A stretch of DNA of 64,000 nt, from positions 1 through 64,000 of the forward strand of contig NZ_QHLY01000003.1 in the NCBI RefSeq assembly GCF_003185895.1. The letters are read 5' to 3'. The position numbers and the translations under genes were made by a program. Source of the stretch: Cryobacterium arcticum (GTDB lineage Bacteria > Actinomycetota > Actinomycetes > Actinomycetales > Microbacteriaceae). Positions 34,973 through 44,711 of the stretch are shown piece by piece (within the stretch, counting starts at the first letter, position 1; each line of letters begins with the position of its first letter). The notes beneath the pieces are model-generated. The model saw only the letters and a list, made by a program, of their open reading frames with translations, did not search any database and was not told the origin of the DNA.

Positions 34973-36475
34973 ATGGTCACCGTCGATCGTCCCGCCACCT
35001 CCGCCCCTCCAGCCGCCGCGCCCGACGGTGCCGCAGAACCCGGGGAGGCGCTGGACGCGATCACCCTGGGCCGGCGCATCCGGGCTCATCGGCGCCGGCT
35101 CGGCCTGACCCTTGACACCCTCGCCACGGCCGTCGACCGGGCACCGTCGCAGATCTCGATGATCGAGAACGGAAAGCGCGAGCCCCGGCTGTCGATGTTG
35201 CGGCTGATCGCCGCCGCGCTGGACACCACAGTGGAGGAGCTCCTGCGCACAGACGCGCCGAGTGCGCGGGCGGCGTTGGAGATCGCGGTGGAACGGGCCC
35301 AGCGTGGCCCGGTGTTCCCGGCACTCGGCCTGGCGCGGATCCGGGTCGGCCCCGGCCAGCCCGATGAGACCCTGCAGACGATCCTCACCCTGCACAACGA
35401 GATCGAGCGGCTGCACCGGGAACGCGCGGCCACCCCGGAGGAGGCCAGGCGCGCCAACGCCCAGCTCCGCGCCGAGATGCGGGCGCGCGACAACTACTTT
35501 CCCGAACTCGAGGCGCAGGCGCTCGAACTGCTCACCGCAGTGGGCCACGCCGGCGGCCCGGTCTCGCACCAGGTGGTCGCCGACATGGCCGCACACCTCG
35601 GCTTCACCCTGCACTATGTGGGTGACCTGCCACACTCCACCCGGTCGGTCACCGACAAGCGCAATGGCAGAATTTATCTGCCCACCGAGCAGGCGGCGTC
35701 CCGGGACAGCCGCTCGCCGATCCTCCAGGCCTTCGCCAGCCACCTCTGCGGGCACGCCGAACCGGGAAATTACGCCGATTTTCTGCGCCAGCGGGTGGAG
35801 ACGAATTATCTGACCGCGGCCATCCTGTTGCCGGAGACCGACACCCTGCGGCTGCTGAACGATGCCAAGGCCGCCCGCCGCATCTCCCTCGAAGACCTGC
35901 GGGACGCGTTCTCGGTCTCCTACGAGACGGCGGCGCACCGGTTCACCAACCTCGCCACCGCGAGGCTGGGCATCCCGGTGCACTTCATGAAGGTGCACGA
36001 GTCCGGCACCATCATCAAGGCCTACGAGAACGACGATGTGCAGTTTCCCAGCGACGCGCTCGGCGCGGTGGAGGGTTCAACGGTGTGCCGCAGCTGGACG
36101 GCGCGCACCGTGTTCGACGTGCCGGACCGGTTCAGCCCCTGGTATCAATACACGGATACGCCAGCCGGCACATTCTGGTGCACCTCCCGCATCGAGAAGG
36201 CCAAGGAAGGCGACTACTCGGTGAGCGTCGGCGTGCCGTTCGCACACGTCAATTGGTTCCGCGGCCGGGAGACCCCCAACCGGGCCGTGTCGCACTGCCC
36301 CGACGAATCCTGCTGCCGACGCGCACCCGATGACCTCTCGGGCCGTTGGGCCGGCCAGGCGTGGCCGGTCGCCCGCACCCCCACCAGCCTGATCGCGGCA
36401 CTGCCCACCGGCACCTTCCCCGGCGTCGACCCCACCGAGGTCTACCAATTCCTCGAGGCGCACGCCCCGGCCTGA
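34973..36475 (+). CDS. RamB-type XRE regulator of the glyoxylate shunt (ScfR/IrrE-like)
   Basis: A 500-residue regulator. An N-terminal XRE helix-turn-helix (about 28-82, [20 protein letters not shown] ... [18 protein letters not shown]) is followed by an IrrE-like segment (about 150-330). A C-terminal short-chain-CoA-binding-type domain carries a Cys-rich CPDESCCRR near residue 445. This architecture matches RamB, which represses aceA/aceB and acetate genes in Corynebacterium and Mycobacterium. Its divergent position at aceA supports the same role. ATG 34973 is chosen; ATG 34949 is possible. Confidence 0.88.
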   Translation: MVTVDRPATSAPPAAAPDGAAEPGEALDAITLGRRIRAHRRRLGLTLDTLATAVDRAPSQISMIENGKREPRLSMLRLIAAALDTTVEELLRTDAPSARAALEIAVERAQRGPVFPALGLARIRVGPGQPDETLQTILTLHNEIERLHRERAATPEEARRANAQLRAEMRARDNYFPELEAQALELLTAVGHAGGPVSHQVVADMAAHLGFTLHYVGDLPHSTRSVTDKRNGRIYLPTEQAASRDSRSPILQAFASHLCGHAEPGNYADFLRQRVETNYLTAAILLPETDTLRLLNDAKAARRISLEDLRDAFSVSYETAAHRFTNLATARLGIPVHFMKVHESGTIIKAYENDDVQFPSDALGAVEGSTVCRSWTARTVFDVPDRFSPWYQYTDTPAGTFWCTSRIEKAKEGDYSVSVGVPFAHVNWFRGRETPNRAVSHCPDESCCRRAPDDLSGRWAGQAWPVARTPTSLIAALPTGTFPGVDPTEVYQFLEAHAPA

Positions 36476-36497
36476 CCACGTCCGGCCTCGGACTGGG

Positions 36498-37094
36498 TCA
36501 GTGCGGCAGCTCCCGATCGTCGTGGTGGGCGCCATAAAAATCGGACTGTCCACTCATCAACTCGGTCATCGACGTGGATCCGTCAACCCCGTAGACGGTC
36601 CCCACGAAGTCGAGGGTGCGCTGGATCGCCCAGATCTCCTCATGCCGATCCGGCGAGAACAGCTGCGCCGGGTTACCCACCGCCACCCAGCCGATCGGAA
36701 CGACCTCGGCGGCGGCGACCACGGAATTCACCTGGACGACGGCGTTGATCCGCACCTCGGCACCCGCCCCCACCACCGAACCGGGAAACAGCGCGGCCCC
36801 GGTCGCGATGAAGGCGCCGTCTGCGACAGTCGCACCGTTGATATGAGTGTGCGGCCCCACCATGACGGCGGCGCCGACCAGCACGTTCCGGCCCGCACGA
36901 CCCCGCACAACCGCGTGCTCCATCACGATGGTGTTCGCACCGATCTCAATCGCACCGTCTTCGGCGCTGAGAACCGCTCCGTGCAGGATGCGCGCGCCCT
37001 CACCAATGCTCACGTCACCGCTGATCACGGCGGTGGAGGCGATGTACGCGGAGGTGGCGATGGCGGGCCGGCGGCCCCGGTGTTCGATCAACAT
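36498..37094 (-). CDS. gamma-carbonic-anhydrase-like hexapeptide-repeat protein
   Basis: A 198-residue left-handed beta-helix protein with hexapeptide repeats (e.g. AVISGDVSIGEGARILHGAV, GANTIVMEHAVVRG). Potential zinc-binding His residues occur in MEHAVV and VGPHTHING. The family includes gamma-carbonic anhydrases and PaaY/CaiE-like acyl-CoA-associated proteins. A C-terminal 40-residue tail follows the helix. It is 65 bp downstream of the molybdoenzyme gene on the same strand and could be co-transcribed with it. Its role is not resolved. Confidence 0.8.
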   Translation of the reverse strand: MLIEHRGRRPAIATSAYIASTAVISGDVSIGEGARILHGAVLSAEDGAIEIGANTIVMEHAVVRGRAGRNVLVGAAVMVGPHTHINGATVADGAFIATGAALFPGSVVGAGAEVRINAVVQVNSVVAAAEVVPIGWVAVGNPAQLFSPDRHEEIWAIQRTLDFVGTVYGVDGSTSMTELMSGQSDFYGAHHDDRELPH

Positions 37095-37159
37095 CCAGAC
37101 AGCCTAACCAGGCTCGCCAGATGCAGCGCCGTCACCCCGGAGGCCCGCCCACCTGGTTC

Positions 37160-39487
37160 CTATTTCCGTGCAGCCTCTCTGCTTGCTCCGCGCGGCGGAA
37201 CGTGCGGATGCGAATCGGGTACCGGCCCATCGATGCGCTCGACCTCCACCAGACAGAGCTGGCCGATGCAGCCCTGGCCGAGCTTGGATGTTCCCCGGTC
37301 CATAGTCACCGCGTTCGGGTTGCCGTGCCGACAGGTGCGCTCAGCGAAGTCGGGATCGAACCAGGCGCCGGTGGCGACCTGCACGACCCCGTCGCGCACG
37401 ACATCCGACACCCGCACGGTGGCCAGGAAGGACGACTCGCGCGGGGAGCTCACCCGCACGGTGTCGCCGTCCACGAGGATCCGCCGGGCCGCGTCATCCG
37501 GGTGGATGGTGAGCAGCTCGCGGCCCTTCGACTTCGTGACCTGACTGGCGGAGCCCATGTCGAGCTGGCTGTGCAGCCGGCCGGCCGGCTGGTTGGATAT
37601 GAGCGCGAGCGGGTATGAATCCGCCAACTCGCCGCCGAGCCATTCCTCGGGTTCCATCCAGGTGGAGTGACCGGCACAGTCGTCGTAGCCGAACGACGCG
37701 ATCGTGTCGGAGAAGATCTCGAGGCGGCCGCTGGGGGTGTCCAGCGGGTTCGCCACCGGATCGGCGCGGAACTCGTGCAGCCAGGACAGGGGTTCCCGCT
37801 CCAGCGGCACCTCCGCCGAGCCGTGCTCCCAGAACTCGTCGAACGATGGGCAGTCCTGGCCGGCGGCGTGCAGGCGCTCCCGCCAGAGGCCGTACAGGTG
37901 CTCGACCCATTCCGCTGAGGTCCGGCCTTCGGTGAAGACGTCCTCCACCCCGAGATGCCCGGCCAACGCGGCGAAGATGTCGTAGTCGTCCTTCGCCTCT
38001 GCGAACGGGGCGAGAGCGGGCTTCATCGCGATCATGTTCGGTTCGTTCGCCGCAGACGCGATGTCGACGCGTTCGAGAGTCATCGTCGCAGGGAACACGA
38101 AATCAGCGTGCTTCGCCGTCGAGGTCCAGAACGCATCGTGCACCACGACCGTGTCTGGTCGCTGGAACGCGTCGTGCAGGCGGAACAGATCCTGGTGGTG
38201 GTGGAACGGGTTGCCGCCCGCCCAGTACACGAGCTTGATGTCCGGATACGTCTTCCGCTCGCCGTTGAAGTCATACTCAGTGCCGGGATTCAACAACATG
38301 TCCGCGATGCGAGCAACGGGGATGAAATCGTCACACGCGTTCACGCCCTGGGGCAGCGACGGCGACTTGTACAGGTTCGGCTGGTTGCCGAAGTATCCCA
38401 TCGAGCCGAGGCCGATCCCGAATCCTTCACCGGGGAGGCCGATCCCACCCAGCATCGCGGCGAGCGTGATGCCCATCCAGATGGGCTGTTCGCCATGCTC
38501 GGCACGTTGCAGCGAGGGAGCCACGCAGATGAAGGTCTTCTTCTGCGCGATCTCCCCGGCGAGCGCGACGATCGTTTCGGCGGGGATATCGCAGATCTCG
38601 GCCGCCCACTCCGCGGTCTTAGCGACGCCGTCCGTCGTGCCCAGCACATAGGGTTCGAATTTCTCGTATCCGGTCGTGTGCGACGCGAGGAATTCGCGGT
38701 CGACGCGGCCCACCCGGATCAGCTCGAAAGCGAGGCCGAGCATCAGTGCCACATCGGTGCCGGGCCGCACGGGTACCCACTGCGACGGGGCGTCGTCCAG
38801 GTCACTCCGAATCGGGCTCACATTGACCAGGTCCACCCCCGCCGCACCGAGGTCGCGTACGCTCTGCCGGGCGATGTGGCTTGTCGGACCGCCCGGGTTG
38901 ACCGCCGCGTTCTTGGTGGAGATACCGCCGAAGCACAGCATGAGTTCACCCGAGGTGATGAGGTCGGTCCAGGTGGATCCGCCATAGATCACGTTGTACT
39001 TGTCACCGGCCACCCGGGGAACGATGACCATGCCCGCGCCGAGGCTGTAGGTGGTGACGCTTCGCACATACCCGCCGACCGAGTTGAGGAAGCGGTGCAC
39101 CTGTGATTGTGCGTGGTGGAAACGCCCGGCGCTCGACCAGCCGTACGAGCCACCGAAGACACCGGTCGGGCCGTGCTCGTCGTACACGCGACGCACCTCG
39201 GCCGACAGCAACCGCTCAGCCTCGGTCCACTCGAGGGGAACGTACTCGTCGACGCCCCGTCGGGCATCGCCCTCCCGCGGCGTGCCCTCGAGCCACCCGC
39301 GGCGCACGTAGGGCCGGTCGATGCGGGCACGATGCCGGACGGAGTCCACCGCGTTCTGGATGATCGGCGATGGTTCCGTATCCAGCTCATGCGGGCGCAC
39401 CTCGATGGTGTCTTCGTCCACGGCCCGCACCCGGAATGACCCCCAGTGGGAGGAATGAGGTACGAAGTGCGTGTCGGTCTCGCTCAT
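37160..39487 (-). CDS. molybdopterin (bis-MGD) oxidoreductase, BisC/DMSO-reductase family
   Basis: A 775-residue molybdoenzyme of the type III DMSO-reductase group. Ser148 in VTTYSLGAGMVIVPRVAG occupies the Mo-ligand position (YSTGA in known DMSO/TMAO reductases). GGSTWTDLITSGELMLCFGG and YWAGGNPFHHHQDLFRL are MGD-binding motifs, and the C-terminal dinucleotide domain begins around residue 620. There is no N-terminal Cys motif for an iron-sulfur cluster and no Tat signal, so it is a cytoplasmic, single-subunit enzyme like biotin/methionine-sulfoxide reductase. Likely substrates are S- or N-oxides. It sits by a LysR gene and divergent from a monooxygenase-transporter operon. Confidence 0.9.
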   Translation of the reverse strand: MSETDTHFVPHSSHWGSFRVRAVDEDTIEVRPHELDTEPSPIIQNAVDSVRHRARIDRPYVRRGWLEGTPREGDARRGVDEYVPLEWTEAERLLSAEVRRVYDEHGPTGVFGGSYGWSSAGRFHHAQSQVHRFLNSVGGYVRSVTTYSLGAGMVIVPRVAGDKYNVIYGGSTWTDLITSGELMLCFGGISTKNAAVNPGGPTSHIARQSVRDLGAAGVDLVNVSPIRSDLDDAPSQWVPVRPGTDVALMLGLAFELIRVGRVDREFLASHTTGYEKFEPYVLGTTDGVAKTAEWAAEICDIPAETIVALAGEIAQKKTFICVAPSLQRAEHGEQPIWMGITLAAMLGGIGLPGEGFGIGLGSMGYFGNQPNLYKSPSLPQGVNACDDFIPVARIADMLLNPGTEYDFNGERKTYPDIKLVYWAGGNPFHHHQDLFRLHDAFQRPDTVVVHDAFWTSTAKHADFVFPATMTLERVDIASAANEPNMIAMKPALAPFAEAKDDYDIFAALAGHLGVEDVFTEGRTSAEWVEHLYGLWRERLHAAGQDCPSFDEFWEHGSAEVPLEREPLSWLHEFRADPVANPLDTPSGRLEIFSDTIASFGYDDCAGHSTWMEPEEWLGGELADSYPLALISNQPAGRLHSQLDMGSASQVTKSKGRELLTIHPDDAARRILVDGDTVRVSSPRESSFLATVRVSDVVRDGVVQVATGAWFDPDFAERTCRHGNPNAVTMDRGTSKLGQGCIGQLCLVEVERIDGPVPDSHPHVPPRGASREAARK

Positions 39488-39558
39488 GGATCGCCTTTCA
39501 GTGGGGAACTGGGTTCGTCAGCGGGTTCAGTGGCAGCGCGTCGGTGACGGATGCCGGG

Positions 39559-40452
39559 TCACAGGCCCGCCGCAATGGCCTGCAATTCGGCGAGTACGCG
39601 CTGCACGGCCGTGCGCCGGATGGCCTCCGGCCGCATCAGGGCGTCAATCTGTCGCTCTAGGACGATGCCCTTGAGCGGGCGCAGCACAACGCCGTCGAGT
39701 GCTGCGGCTCCCATCGTGCGGCGGGGCATGAGGGCGACCGCGGTGCCGCTGGCCACGATGGTGGCGGCAACCGTCAAGTCGTTGATGTGGTGGGCCTGCG
39801 GCAGCGAGGATCCGACGGCGTGTGCCACCACGGCCGTGAGCGGTGTCATCGGGTAGCCGGTGCGGAAGGTCAGCCAGGGGGTGTCCCGAAGCGCGGCCGG
39901 ATCGATGGCGTCTTCCTGCGCGAGGGGGTGATTGGCGGCCACCGCCACATCCACCTCTTCGCGCAGCAGCGGCACAACCGTCATCTCCTCCGGCCACGGG
40001 TCGCCCGTCGGAAGCCGGTGCGCGATGACGATGTCGTGGTCACCGGTCATCCGGGGGAACTCGGCTTCGGCGACGTCCGCGTCGACGAGGTAGAGCTTCG
40101 GTCCGTCGCCGTCGAGGCGCGAGATGAGCGGGCGGAAGAACGACAGGGCCGCGCTGTGGAACGCCGAGACTCGCACAATGCCGTGTGAGTCCTGCTCGTA
40201 TCGTCGCAGCGAGTCTTTGGCGTTCGCCAGGGCAGCCGCGATCTCCCGGCCGGCCTGGGCCAGGGTGCGTCCGGCTTGGGTGAGCACGAGTCGACGGCCA
40301 TCACGCCGGGTGAGAGGCACGTCCACGGATGCCTGCAGGCTGGCGAGTTGTTGGGAGACCGCCGACGGCGACAAGCCGAGGGTTCGTGCGACTGCGGCGA
40401 CACTGCCGTGCTCTTCCAACTCACGTAACAGGAGAATGCGATACGGATCCAT
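39559..40452 (-). CDS. LysR-family transcriptional regulator
   Basis: A 297-residue LysR regulator. The winged helix-turn-helix (residues 1-62: RILLLRELEEHGSVAAVART, LSPSAVSQQLASLQ) is followed by an effector-binding domain (about 90-290). It is divergent from the flavin monooxygenase operon and upstream of the molybdoenzyme on the same strand (71-bp gap), so it can control both arms. Its inducer is presumably the compound handled by these enzymes. Confidence 0.92.
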   Translation of the reverse strand: MDPYRILLLRELEEHGSVAAVARTLGLSPSAVSQQLASLQASVDVPLTRRDGRRLVLTQAGRTLAQAGREIAAALANAKDSLRRYEQDSHGIVRVSAFHSAALSFFRPLISRLDGDGPKLYLVDADVAEAEFPRMTGDHDIVIAHRLPTGDPWPEEMTVVPLLREEVDVAVAANHPLAQEDAIDPAALRDTPWLTFRTGYPMTPLTAVVAHAVGSSLPQAHHINDLTVAATIVASGTAVALMPRRTMGAAALDGVVLRPLKGIVLERQIDALMRPEAIRRTAVQRVLAELQAIAAGL

Positions 40453-40655
40453 AGGTGAATAGTAAGCGAATCGGGCGCATTAATCGCAATGATGACCCTT
40501 TTTGCTCGCATTTTCGCTGAATCAGCGGGTATGCGCCGGTCGAGTAGCTGAGTTAATACGATAGAAATCCAACTGCTCATCGTAAGTAACACTGTTGAAA
40601 TCTGCGGCACGTAGCGTCGCTTCCACAACCCAGCGCACGTCGACGAAGGAGGATC
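40453..40655. promoter_or_regulatory. divergent LysR/monooxygenase control region
   Basis: This 203-bp region is AT-richer than its surroundings. It holds a perfect inverted repeat TACGAT-N16-ATCGTA at 40557-40584, centred about 85 bp before the monooxygenase start, a usual place for a LysR recognition site. Several AT-rich stretches nearer the LysR start (for example GCATTAATCGCAATG, about 40478-40492) may be its own promoter. No clean -35/-10 pair was identified. AAGGAGG lies just ahead of the monooxygenase ATG. Confidence 0.5.
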
Positions 40656-41996
40656 ATGGTTAACCCGTTTCATCTCGGTTGGTTCATGAGTGGCAGCACG
40701 GCCCAGGGCTGGGCGAGCCCGTGGTCGGGCGACATCGCGAGCACCTGGGGAAGCGGCGCGTTTCATGTGCGGGCGGCTCAGCTGCTCGAACGCGCCAAAC
40801 TCGACTTCATCCTGTGGGAAGACCTTTACTACATTCCCCATCACTGGCAGGGCAAGACCGACATCTACGTCGAGAACGCCATCTCCACACCACGTCTCGA
40901 CACGCTGACGATGACGACTTTTGTTGCCGCGCAGACCAGCAAAATCGGCCTGATCGCGACGGTCCCCAACTTCGCCTACCACCCCTATGCACTCGCGCGC
41001 CTCTTCAGCTCGATCGATTCGCTCTCGGGTGGACGCGCCGGATGGAACGTCGTCACCGGAACCACTAACCAGGCGCTCCGCAACTTCGGCCATGAGGGTC
41101 TGGGCGAGACCGAGGACCGGTACGAGAAGGCCGGCGAATACGTCGACCTCATGAAGGCGATCTGGAACACCTGGGAAGAAGATGCGATCATCGCGGACGA
41201 ATCCACCGGACGGTTCGCCGACCCGGCCAAGGTGCACAAGCTGAAGTTCGAGGGAAAGCACTACTCATTCGACGGCTCACCACTCGTGTCCGGCCGGTCA
41301 CCGCAGGGAATCCCGGCGATCGCCCAGGCCGGCGCCTCCGCACCCGGTCGCCGCCTGGCCGCCGCGCACAGCGACGTGATCGTCGGTGTGGCGCAGTCGG
41401 TGGCTGGGATGAAGCAGTATCGCGAAGACGTGCGCAACACCATGATCGAGCTCGGCCGCGACCCCGACGACTGCAAGGTGTTGTTCCTGATCACCCCGAT
41501 GCTCGCCGACACGCAGGAAGAGGCGGAACTCAAGCGCGCCAACGTGCACCGTCAGGCGGAGGAGCGGGTCGAGATCGAACTCGCCGACATCGGAAAGCGC
41601 ATGGACATCGATCTGAGCGTGTTGCCCATGGATACGCCCCTCACCGAGGAGCTCCTGGCCGGGCTCCACACCACCGGTCACATCTCGTACCTCGCGAAGT
41701 TCGTCAAGTCGGCGGGTGGCCGCACCCTCCGCGAGATGGCCGTCGAGTCCTACATCCGCATGAACTGGTCGGAAATCGACCTGTACGGCACCGTCGAGAC
41801 TGTCGCCGACCGCATGGAAGAGATCATGGCCGAAGTCGGCGGCGACGGATTCCTCTTCAGCCAGGGCAACGGCAACCACACGACGCGTTACATGGTCGAG
41901 GTCGCCGAGGGTCTGGTTCCCGAGCTGCAACGCCGCGGGCTCGCCCGTCGCGAGTACACCAGCAGCACCCTCAAAGGCCACCTGCAGGAGTTCTGA
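40656..41996 (+). CDS. LLM-class FMN-dependent monooxygenase (NtaA/SnaA/DszA family)
   Basis: A 446-residue bacterial-luciferase-like monooxygenase. Family markers include WEDLYYIPHHWQGK, SLSGGRAGWNVVTG and EGKHYSFDGSPLVSGRSPQG, plus the IAQAGASAPGRRLAA segment. Members use reduced FMN and oxygen to cleave C-N or C-S bonds or oxidise sulfides (nitrilotriacetate, dibenzothiophene sulfone, pristinamycin II). They need a flavin reductase, and none is encoded in this cluster. It is first in a run of eight same-strand genes, and its stop overlaps the permease ATG. Confidence 0.9.
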   Translation: MVNPFHLGWFMSGSTAQGWASPWSGDIASTWGSGAFHVRAAQLLERAKLDFILWEDLYYIPHHWQGKTDIYVENAISTPRLDTLTMTTFVAAQTSKIGLIATVPNFAYHPYALARLFSSIDSLSGGRAGWNVVTGTTNQALRNFGHEGLGETEDRYEKAGEYVDLMKAIWNTWEEDAIIADESTGRFADPAKVHKLKFEGKHYSFDGSPLVSGRSPQGIPAIAQAGASAPGRRLAAAHSDVIVGVAQSVAGMKQYREDVRNTMIELGRDPDDCKVLFLITPMLADTQEEAELKRANVHRQAEERVEIELADIGKRMDIDLSVLPMDTPLTEELLAGLHTTGHISYLAKFVKSAGGRTLREMAVESYIRMNWSEIDLYGTVETVADRMEEIMAEVGGDGFLFSQGNGNHTTRYMVEVAEGLVPELQRRGLARREYTSSTLKGHLQEF

Positions 41997-42862
41997 TGAT
42001 GACCAGCACGCTGACCGCTGCCCGACGCAGGGCCGAACGCCGGGCCGATGGCGCGTCCACCTCCGCCCCGACGACACCCGACCGCTCCCGCCGGTCGTTC
42101 AGACGAAACGCCCCGCTCGGCTGGATCCTGCCCGTGGCGATCATCGTCATCTGGTACATCCTCTATGAGACGGGCGTAATCAACCCGACGCTGTTCTCCT
42201 CACCCGTCCAGGTGATCGAAGCGCTGATCGAATCCATGCTCACCGGCGCCTTCTGGGAGAACTTCCTCGCCAGCGCCACGCGGTGGATCGTCGGCTTCCT
42301 GATCGGAGCCTCCCTCGGCCTCGTTCTCGGGTCGATCACCGGCCTGTCCCGCCTCTCGGAACGACTGCTCGACACGACGTTCCAGATGCTGCGCACCGTC
42401 CCGTTCATGGGACTCGTACCGCTCTTCGTGATCTGGTTCGGGCTCGGCGAAATGCCCAAGATCATCCTCATCTCCTTCGCCGCGTTCTTCCCGGTCTACC
42501 TGGCGACGTACGCCGGCATCCGCGACATCGACCGCAAGCTCATCGAAGTCGGGCGGGTCTACGAACTCAGCACCTTCCGCACGGTGAAGGACATCGTGAT
42601 GCCGGGCGCCCTGCCCAGCATTCTGCAGGGAATTCGGCTGGCGCTCGGCGTCGCCTGGCTCGCCCTGGTCATCGCCGAACTCAACGGCGCCAACAGCGGC
42701 ATCGGTTACTGGATGCAACAGGGCCGGGAATTCGTTCGCGTCGACATCGTGATCGCGGCCCTCCTGGTATTCGCGGTGGTCGGAAAGCTCGTCGACATGT
42801 TCGTGCGAATGCTCGAACAGCGCCTGCTCGGCTGGCGCGACAACCTCGCAAAGGAGATGTGA
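41996..42862 (+). CDS. ABC transporter permease (SsuC/TauC-like)
   Basis: A 288-residue permease with a basic N-terminus (about 40 residues) and six predicted helices. The importer loop is present (DIDRKLIEVGRVYELSTFRT, then MPGALPSILQGIRLALGVAW). The family takes up sulfonates, taurine, nitrate or pyrimidine precursors. Its start overlaps the monooxygenase stop and the ATPase begins 1 bp after its stop, giving tight coupling. Confidence 0.92.
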   Translation: MMTSTLTAARRRAERRADGASTSAPTTPDRSRRSFRRNAPLGWILPVAIIVIWYILYETGVINPTLFSSPVQVIEALIESMLTGAFWENFLASATRWIVGFLIGASLGLVLGSITGLSRLSERLLDTTFQMLRTVPFMGLVPLFVIWFGLGEMPKIILISFAAFFPVYLATYAGIRDIDRKLIEVGRVYELSTFRTVKDIVMPGALPSILQGIRLALGVAWLALVIAELNGANSGIGYWMQQGREFVRVDIVIAALLVFAVVGKLVDMFVRMLEQRLLGWRDNLAKEM

Positions 42863-42863
42863 C

Positions 42864-43601
42864 ATGACCATCGGACTCTCGCTTTACGACGTCGGACGCA
42901 CCTTCGGCACGACCATCGCGGTCCAGGACGTCAGCCTCGACATCCAGCCCGGTGAATTCGTCGTGCTGATCGGTCCGTCCGGCTGCGGAAAATCCACCAT
43001 CCTCCGCGGCTTGGCCGGGCTCGACACCGAGTTCGACGGCCGCATCACGGCAGGCGGCCAGGCGATCACCGGCCCCTCCCGCGAGCGCGGCGTCGTCTTC
43101 CAAGAACACCGCCTGCTGCCCTGGTACAACGTCGCGAAGAACATGATGTTCGGCTTCGACGGCAGCCAGGCCGAACGCAAGGCACGACTGACGGAGATGC
43201 TCTCGCTGATGCATCTCGAGAAGTTCGTGGACTCATACCCCCACCAGCTTTCGGGCGGAATGGCTCAGCGCACGGCAATTGCTCGCGCCTTGGCTCCGCT
43301 GCCCGATGTGCTCCTGATGGACGAGCCCTTCGGCGCTCTCGATGCATTCACCCGCATCGAGATGCAGGATGCGCTGATCGACGTCTGGCAGAAGCAACGC
43401 ACGACCGCCGTCCTCGTGACGCACGACATCGATGAGGCGATCGTCCTCGCGAATCGTGTCGTCGTCATGTCCGCTCACCCCGGCACCATCAAGACCGTCA
43501 TCGACATCGACATGGAATACCCCCGCAACCGCACGTCTGAGCGTTTCAGCGAACTGCGCACGCTCCTGCTCGAGCAGTTTCTCGACAGCCACCACTCCTA
43601 G
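42864..43601 (+). CDS. ABC transporter ATP-binding protein (SsuB/TauB-like)
   Basis: A 245-residue ATPase with Walker A GPSGCGKSTI, Q-loop VVFQEHRLLPWYNV, signature QLSGGMAQRTAIARAL, Walker B VLLMDEPFGALD and switch LVTHDIDEAI. The LLPW and FGALD features are typical of the sulfonate/nitrate/taurine importer group. It works with the flanking permease and lipoprotein. Confidence 0.94.
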   Translation: MTIGLSLYDVGRTFGTTIAVQDVSLDIQPGEFVVLIGPSGCGKSTILRGLAGLDTEFDGRITAGGQAITGPSRERGVVFQEHRLLPWYNVAKNMMFGFDGSQAERKARLTEMLSLMHLEKFVDSYPHQLSGGMAQRTAIARALAPLPDVLLMDEPFGALDAFTRIEMQDALIDVWQKQRTTAVLVTHDIDEAIVLANRVVVMSAHPGTIKTVIDIDMEYPRNRTSERFSELRTLLLEQFLDSHHS

Positions 43602-43619
43602 AACACGAAAGTAGCCCTA

Positions 43620-44630
43620 ATGGACACCACCACCCGACGGCCGCTGACCCTTGCGGCCCTTGCCATCTCCGCGCTTGTCATGGCGGGCTGTTCCTCGTCA
43701 GAAGCCCCCGCTGCCGACACCGGCACCGACGCGAGCGACGCCACCGTCGAGCTGCCCCGCGTCGGCACCATCAACGGCTACCCCCAGATTCCGGTCGCCA
43801 CCTCAGAGGGCTACCTCGATGAGGAGTTCAACCAGGATGGCGCATCGATCGAGGTGTCGCCCGTTGTCAGTGCGAACGACGGCATTTCGGCGCTCCGCAC
43901 CGGCAGCGTCGACATGGTCGTCACCGGATACGACCCGGCCGGCCTGGTCGGCATCGACGACATCCTGATGGTCTCGGTCGTCGAAGCGAGTCCCGAGACC
44001 ACCCGGATCCTTGTGGCTGACGATTCCGACATCGAGACGATGGCCGACCTCGAGGGCAAGATCATCGGTTCGTACAACTCGACCCCGAACGCGATCCTCG
44101 TCGGTGCACTCACCGAAGCCGGGCTCACCACCGACGACATCGAGTACATCCCCGTCGAGAACGATGTCGCGGCCTCCACGCTCGCCAGCGGAGCCATCGA
44201 CGGCTGGATGACATTCGACCCCGCTGCCGCGACCGCTGAACTGGCGGGGATTGCCCGGGCCGTGTCGACGGGAGACGACTTCGGTCACCTCAACCCGATC
44301 GTGCTTTACACGACCAAGGCCTATGCGGAGTCGAACCGGGATTCCGTCGTGGCCCTGGTGCGCGCATTCGACAGCGCCACAGACTGGATCGTCGAGAACA
44401 AGGACGACGGCCCGGTCGCCGAGATCATGGCGGATGCCACGGGAATGACCGTGGAGGTCGCCCAGCGGTCGCTGGATCACCGTAACTACGAGATCTCACC
44501 GGTCGAGGGCGAGACGCTCGACTGGATGCTTGACTTCGGCGACCGTGCCGTAGCGGTGGGAACCATCACGGATTCTCCCGACCTCGAGGCGCTGCTCGAC
44601 CCGACGCTCTACGAAGAAGCACTCGGCTAA
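43620..44630 (+). CDS. ABC transporter substrate-binding lipoprotein (SsuA/NMT1-like)
   Basis: A 336-residue lipoprotein with lipobox LVMAGC (Cys24). The mature part resembles SsuA/TauA/NMT1-like proteins: VGTINGYPQIPVATSEGYLD opens lobe 1, and DLEGKIIGSYNSTPNAILVG is the usual hinge-region segment. It captures the substrate for the upstream permease and ATPase. The binding pocket cannot be assigned to sulfonate or to another ligand from sequence alone. Confidence 0.9.
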   Translation: MDTTTRRPLTLAALAISALVMAGCSSSEAPAADTGTDASDATVELPRVGTINGYPQIPVATSEGYLDEEFNQDGASIEVSPVVSANDGISALRTGSVDMVVTGYDPAGLVGIDDILMVSVVEASPETTRILVADDSDIETMADLEGKIIGSYNSTPNAILVGALTEAGLTTDDIEYIPVENDVAASTLASGAIDGWMTFDPAAATAELAGIARAVSTGDDFGHLNPIVLYTTKAYAESNRDSVVALVRAFDSATDWIVENKDDGPVAEIMADATGMTVEVAQRSLDHRNYEISPVEGETLDWMLDFGDRAVAVGTITDSPDLEALLDPTLYEEALG

Positions 44631-44647
44631 CCAACCATCAGGTACAC

Positions 44648-44689
44648 CACGCCCGGGTGGTCCGTCGGCTGACGGTCCACCTCGGCGTG
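44648..44689 (+). promoter_or_regulatory. 42-nt hairpin between transporter and downstream enzymes
   Basis: CACGCC, GGGTGG and CCGTC on the left pair in order with GACGG, CCACC and GGCGTG on the right around GGCT. It fills half of the 81-bp gap after the binding-protein gene. With no T-tract it is more likely a partial terminator or mRNA stabiliser, separating high transporter from lower enzyme expression, than a full stop. Confidence 0.5.
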
Positions 44690-44711
44690 CTCTGAGGAAA
44701 GGCACAGAGCC

